Of a stretch of DNA of 64,000 nucleotides, positions 61,495 through 64,000 are shown in pieces (positions within the stretch are counted from its first letter, which is position 1; each line of letters begins with the position of its first letter). Both the position numbers and the translations under genes were made by a program. The stretch is from Marinilactibacillus sp036039175. Its GTDB lineage: Bacteria > Bacillota > Bacilli > Lactobacillales > Carnobacteriaceae_A. The notes beneath the pieces were generated by a model. That model was not told the DNA's origin, ran no database searches, and saw only the letters and a list, made by a program, of their open reading frames with translations. Location of the stretch: positions 112,433-176,432 of the forward strand of contig NZ_JAYXKP010000007.1 of the NCBI RefSeq assembly GCF_036039175.1. Reading direction: 5' to 3'.

Positions 61495-61720
61495 AGTGAA
61501 GCGAAGGTCAAGAGAGTCAGTGGGTGGTGTGAACTGATACTTCGTAATCTGAATCCATTGCACGAGTAAATGGTGACGCAAGGTCTTTCTTGCTTAAATC
61601 GTTTCGGTAGAGCCCGTTAAAACTCTTAGAGAGCAGAAGGGTTCCTTCTGAATCAGGGTGGAACCGCGAGAAGCAGTCTTTCGTCCCTTCATAATTGAAG
61701 GGGTGGAGACTGCTTTTTTT
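61495..61720 (+). ncRNA. T-box riboswitch of serS
   Basis: A T-box leader: the conserved AGGGTGGAACCGCG lies at 61655-61668, followed by the terminator (AGCAGTCT / AGACTGCT with an inner CCCTTC / GAAGGG and TTTTTTT, 61672-61720). Stem I is upstream, with CAGTGGGT (61519-61526) pairing ATCCATTG (61553-61560). A Ser TCT at 61548-61550 is a candidate specifier codon, not certain. Uncharged tRNA-Ser would stabilise the antiterminator. Confidence 0.93.
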
Positions 61721-61758
61721 GTACCTGTTCAACAATAAATAGAAAAGAGGGAATAAAA

Positions 61759-63036
61759 ATGTTAGATATGAAATTAATCCGAACACAATTTGATGAAATC
61801 AAGCAGAAGTTAGAAACGCGTGGTGTAGATCCACAAGAGTTGATGCAACTTAAAGAGTTGGATGAGAAGAGAAGAGACTATATCCAAAAATCTGAACAGT
61901 TGAAGAAAACTAGAAACGATGTATCTGACGAAATTGCTAATAAGAAAAGAAACAAAGAGAATGCAGACGACGCCATTGCTTCTATGCAAAAAGTAGGCGC
62001 TGAGATCAAACAGATTGACAAAGATCTAGAAGAAATTGAAGTCCAGTTCCACGGAATTGCTGCTGGGTTACCAAACTTGCCACATGAGTCTTTACCCGTA
62101 GGTGTTGATGAAGAATCGAATCAGGAAATTCGTCGTTGGGGAGAAATAGATGAAAAACCTGCATTTGAAATGAAACCACACTGGGAAATTGGAACAGATC
62201 TAGATATCTTAGATTTTGAAAGAGGCGCTAAAGTGGCTAAAAGTCGTTTCTTGTATTACAAAGGCCTAGGAGCAAGACTAGAAAGAGCACTTTATAACTT
62301 TATGCTAGATGTGCATACTGAAGAACATGGCTACTATGAAATGATTCCACCATACTTGGTGAACGAAGAATCTCTATATGGAACCGGTCAGTTCCCGAAA
62401 TTCAAAGAAGATGTCTTCCAGATCAAAGATACAGCTTTAACTCTAATTCCGACAGCTGAAGTACCACTGACAAATTACTATAGAGACGAAATTCTAGAAG
62501 AGTCAGATTTACCGAAATACTTCACAGCCTTATCTCCATCATTCCGTTCTGAAGCAGGGAGTGCCGGAAGAGACACTAGAGGGCTAATCAGATTACACCA
62601 ATTTAACAAAGTTGAAATGATCAAATTTGCAAAACCAGAAGATTCTTATGAAGAATTAGAGAAAATGACGGCGAATGCTGAAGCAATCCTTCAAAAACTA
62701 AATCTTCCATACAGAGTTGTACTGCTATCTACAGGGGATACAGGATTTGCTGCAGCTAAAACATATGACCTTGAAGTCTGGATTCCAGCACAAGATACGT
62801 TCAGAGAAATCAGTTCTTGTTCAAACACGGAAGCTTTCCAGGCCAGAAGAGCTAAAATTCGTTATAGAAAAGAAGAAGACGGCAAAATTGATTTCGTTCA
62901 TACATTAAATGGTTCAGGGCTAGCTATTGGGAGAACCGTTGCAGCTATTCTAGAAAATTACCAGCAAGAAGACGGTTCAGTTAAGGTACCAGAAGTCCTT
63001 GTTCCTTACATGGGTGGCGTAACAGAAATCAGCTAA
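61759..63036 (+). CDS. serS: Seryl-tRNA synthetase
   Basis: A 425-residue class II synthetase: N-terminal long coiled-coil arm (about 30-100) that reads tRNA-Ser, then motif 2 region SPSFRSEAGSAGRDTRGLIRLHQF, and motif 3 GSGLAIGRTVAAILE. Length and motif order are normal. ATG 61759 follows GAGGG. Controlled by the upstream T-box. Confidence 0.97.
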   Translation: MLDMKLIRTQFDEIKQKLETRGVDPQELMQLKELDEKRRDYIQKSEQLKKTRNDVSDEIANKKRNKENADDAIASMQKVGAEIKQIDKDLEEIEVQFHGIAAGLPNLPHESLPVGVDEESNQEIRRWGEIDEKPAFEMKPHWEIGTDLDILDFERGAKVAKSRFLYYKGLGARLERALYNFMLDVHTEEHGYYEMIPPYLVNEESLYGTGQFPKFKEDVFQIKDTALTLIPTAEVPLTNYYRDEILEESDLPKYFTALSPSFRSEAGSAGRDTRGLIRLHQFNKVEMIKFAKPEDSYEELEKMTANAEAILQKLNLPYRVVLLSTGDTGFAAAKTYDLEVWIPAQDTFREISSCSNTEAFQARRAKIRYRKEEDGKIDFVHTLNGSGLAIGRTVAAILENYQQEDGSVKVPEVLVPYMGGVTEIS

Positions 63037-63079
63037 AAGCGTTTATAGGTTGTTTCGATTAAAGAGTCTATTGAATTGA

Positions 63080-63088
63080 TGATATAAT
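63080..63088 (+). promoter_or_regulatory. Extended -10 promoter for msrA
   Basis: TGATATAAT (TGNTATAAT) 32 bases before the msrA ATG; no good -35 is visible, which suits an extended -10 promoter. Confidence 0.6.
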
Positions 63089-63119
63089 AAGTTGTACCCA
63101 ATCGATTAGGAGGGAAATT

Positions 63120-63653
63120 ATGTCTGAGAAAAATTTTGAAACAGCGATATTTGCAGGAGGTTGCTTCTGGTGTATGGTGAAACCATTCGATAGTTTGCCA
63201 GGGATAGAAAAAGTGACATCAGGTTATACTGGCGGAACGGTAGAAAATCCAACTTACAGACAAGTGACTTCAGGAACGACAGGTCATACAGAAGCTGTTG
63301 AAATCACGTATGATCCTTCAAAGATTTCATATGAAGAGTTAGTAGAAATTTACTGGCAGCAAACCGACCCTACAGATGCGGGGGGACAATTTGCTGACCG
63401 TGGAGATTCTTACAGACCTGTTATATTCTATAACGACGATGAACAAAGAGAAACCGCAGAAGCTTCAAAAAAAGCATTAAACGAAAGTGGCCGATTTGAT
63501 CGTCCTATCGTAACGACGATCGAACCAGCACAACCGTTTTATGAAGCGGAAGACTATCACCAAGATTTCTATAAAAAAGAATCAGCGCACTATAAGAGAT
63601 ATAGTAAAGGATCAGGAAGAGTCGATTTTATCGATCAAAACTGGGATAAATAA
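63120..63653 (+). CDS. msrA: Peptide methionine sulfoxide reductase MsrA
   Basis: A 177-residue reductase repairing the S form of methionine sulfoxide. Catalytic motif GCFWC (Cys15 reactive, Cys18 in the same motif), SGYTGG, TGHTEAVEI, and QFADRGDSYRPVIFY are complete. AGGAGGG before the ATG. Monocistronic. Confidence 0.97.
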   Translation: MSEKNFETAIFAGGCFWCMVKPFDSLPGIEKVTSGYTGGTVENPTYRQVTSGTTGHTEAVEITYDPSKISYEELVEIYWQQTDPTDAGGQFADRGDSYRPVIFYNDDEQRETAEASKKALNESGRFDRPIVTTIEPAQPFYEAEDYHQDFYKKESAHYKRYSKGSGRVDFIDQNWDK

Positions 63654-63685
63654 GCGTTATATAAGTATTTGTTCAATAAAAGAGG

Positions 63686-63713
63686 AATGTCGGGAATAGT
63701 GTTCCGGCATTTT
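63686..63713 (+). terminator. msrA terminator
   Basis: AATGTCGG.GAA / TTCCGGCATT hairpin with a T-rich tail (TTTTTCTTTTATTTTTTTT). Confidence 0.85.
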
Positions 63714-63738
63714 TCTTTTATTTTTTTTATTAAAATGA

Positions 63739-63767
63739 TTGACAAAAATATAATCTCATTGTATTAT
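63739..63767 (+). promoter_or_regulatory. Strong promoter of the 5S rRNA-tRNA operon
   Basis: TTGACA (63739-63744), 17-base spacer, TATTAT (63762-63767): perfect -35 and a one-mismatch -10 about 50 bases before the 5S gene. Confidence 0.85.
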
Positions 63768-63817
63768 ATAAGAGTTGCTGCTAATTGATTATTTCTTTTA
63801 GTGCCAACACGAAAACT

Positions 63818-63934
63818 GTATAGCGGTTATGGCGAGAAGGATCCACCTGTTTCCATTTCGAACACAGAAGTTAAGCTTCTCAGCGCCGAGGATAGTGAGG
63901 GGTTTCTCCTTGTGAAAGCAGGACGTCGTTATGC
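63818..63934 (+). rRNA. rrf: 5S ribosomal RNA
   Basis: About 117 bases with the conserved Firmicutes 5S blocks: GGATCCACC, TCGAACACAGAAGTTAAGC, CAGCGCCGAGGATAGT, and GAAAGCAGGACG. The ends pair in helix I (TATAGCGGT with GTCGTTATG). Boundaries are good to 1-2 bases. Confidence 0.95.
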
Positions 63935-63957
63935 AGCAATCGTTCGATTGTATTATT

Positions 63958-64000
63958 GGAGGTTTAGCTCAGTTGGGAGAGCATCTGCCTTACAAGCAGA
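63958..64000 (+). tRNA. tRNA-Val (anticodon TAC), cut by the window edge
   Basis: GGAGGTTTAGCTCAG... is a standard acceptor and D-arm start; the anticodon loop reads CTTACAA with TAC for Val. The 43 bases present cover the acceptor, D-arm and anticodon arm; the rest is beyond the window. Confidence 0.93.

Noticed and set aside
61517..61786. Minus-strand ORF of 89 codons
   Set aside because: It lies opposite the serS T-box leader, whose stem and terminator structure explains the open frame; there is no ribosome site.

Overview
The window looks like the chromosome of a low-GC Gram-positive bacterium of the order Lactobacillales, most likely a Carnobacteriaceae-type organism (Alkalibacterium/Marinilactibacillus-like). 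This is an inference from gene content: a CopY/CopA/CopZ copper operon, a FruR-FruK-FruA operon, PepV, an OpuA glycine-betaine importer, a cluster of D-Asp-type cell-wall genes, a serS T-box, AGGAGG-type ribosome sites with frequent TTG/GTG starts, and many hairpin-plus-T-run terminators. I see no phage genes, insertion sequence or CRISPR array.

Layout. 1-3.9 kb: the start of an unknown gene, a CPBP membrane protease and an ABC exporter. 3.9-8.3 kb: a minus-strand MoxR/DUF58/transglutaminase operon. 8.5-10.7 kb: two GT4 glycosyltransferases, probably glycolipid synthesis. 11-12.6 kb: trpS and an acetyltransferase. 12.65-21.3 kb: the whole shikimate pathway in two divergent operons, aroE-aroK-aroQ-tyrA leftward and (PDT/BacA-like)-aroF-aroB-aroA-aroC-chorismate mutase rightward. 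21.4-23.4 kb: proBA. 23.5-27.6 kb: a YtrA-type GntR regulator with its ABC transporter and a secreted protein. 27.9-29.2 kb: Nudix and alpha/beta hydrolase. 29.2-32.4 kb: two MATE exporters. 32.7-36.3 kb: fructose PTS operon. 36.5 kb: pepV. 38-44.7 kb: ATP-grasp ligase, divergent Mur ligase, Asp/Glu racemase, second ATP-grasp ligase, TraX and a VanX-like peptidase. 44.8-48 kb: copYAZ. 48.2 kb: unknown gene. 49.4-52.4 kb: opuA. 53-57.8 kb: acetyltransferase, tag, DUF1659/DUF2922 pair, a YidD fusion and a RocB-like peptidase. 58-61.4 kb: VanRS-like two-component system and dacA. 61.4-63.7 kb: T-box-serS and msrA. The end: a 5S rRNA with its own strong promoter followed by tRNA-Val.

The most interesting signal is the leader of the rightward aromatic operon (15456-15780). 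It has a good promoter, a well-placed ribosome site and a 31-codon ORF containing Tyr-Tyr-Phe-Ser-Phe-Phe, followed by five RNA segments that can pair in two mutually exclusive ways (1:2 with 3:4, or 2:3 with 4:5); 4:5 is a very stable terminator. This has the logic of ribosome-mediated attenuation sensing Tyr/Phe. The first gene behind it encodes a small protein resembling prephenate dehydratase/BacA but lacking the usual dehydratase motifs.

Other points of interest are a divergent Mur ligase between a D-Asp-ligase-like protein and an Asp/Glu racemase, a near-consensus parS site, a paired operator for the GntR regulator, a YidD protein with a 200-residue extension, and a 5S-led tRNA operon lacking adjacent 16S/23S genes. 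All calls come from reading the sequence; no database searches were run.
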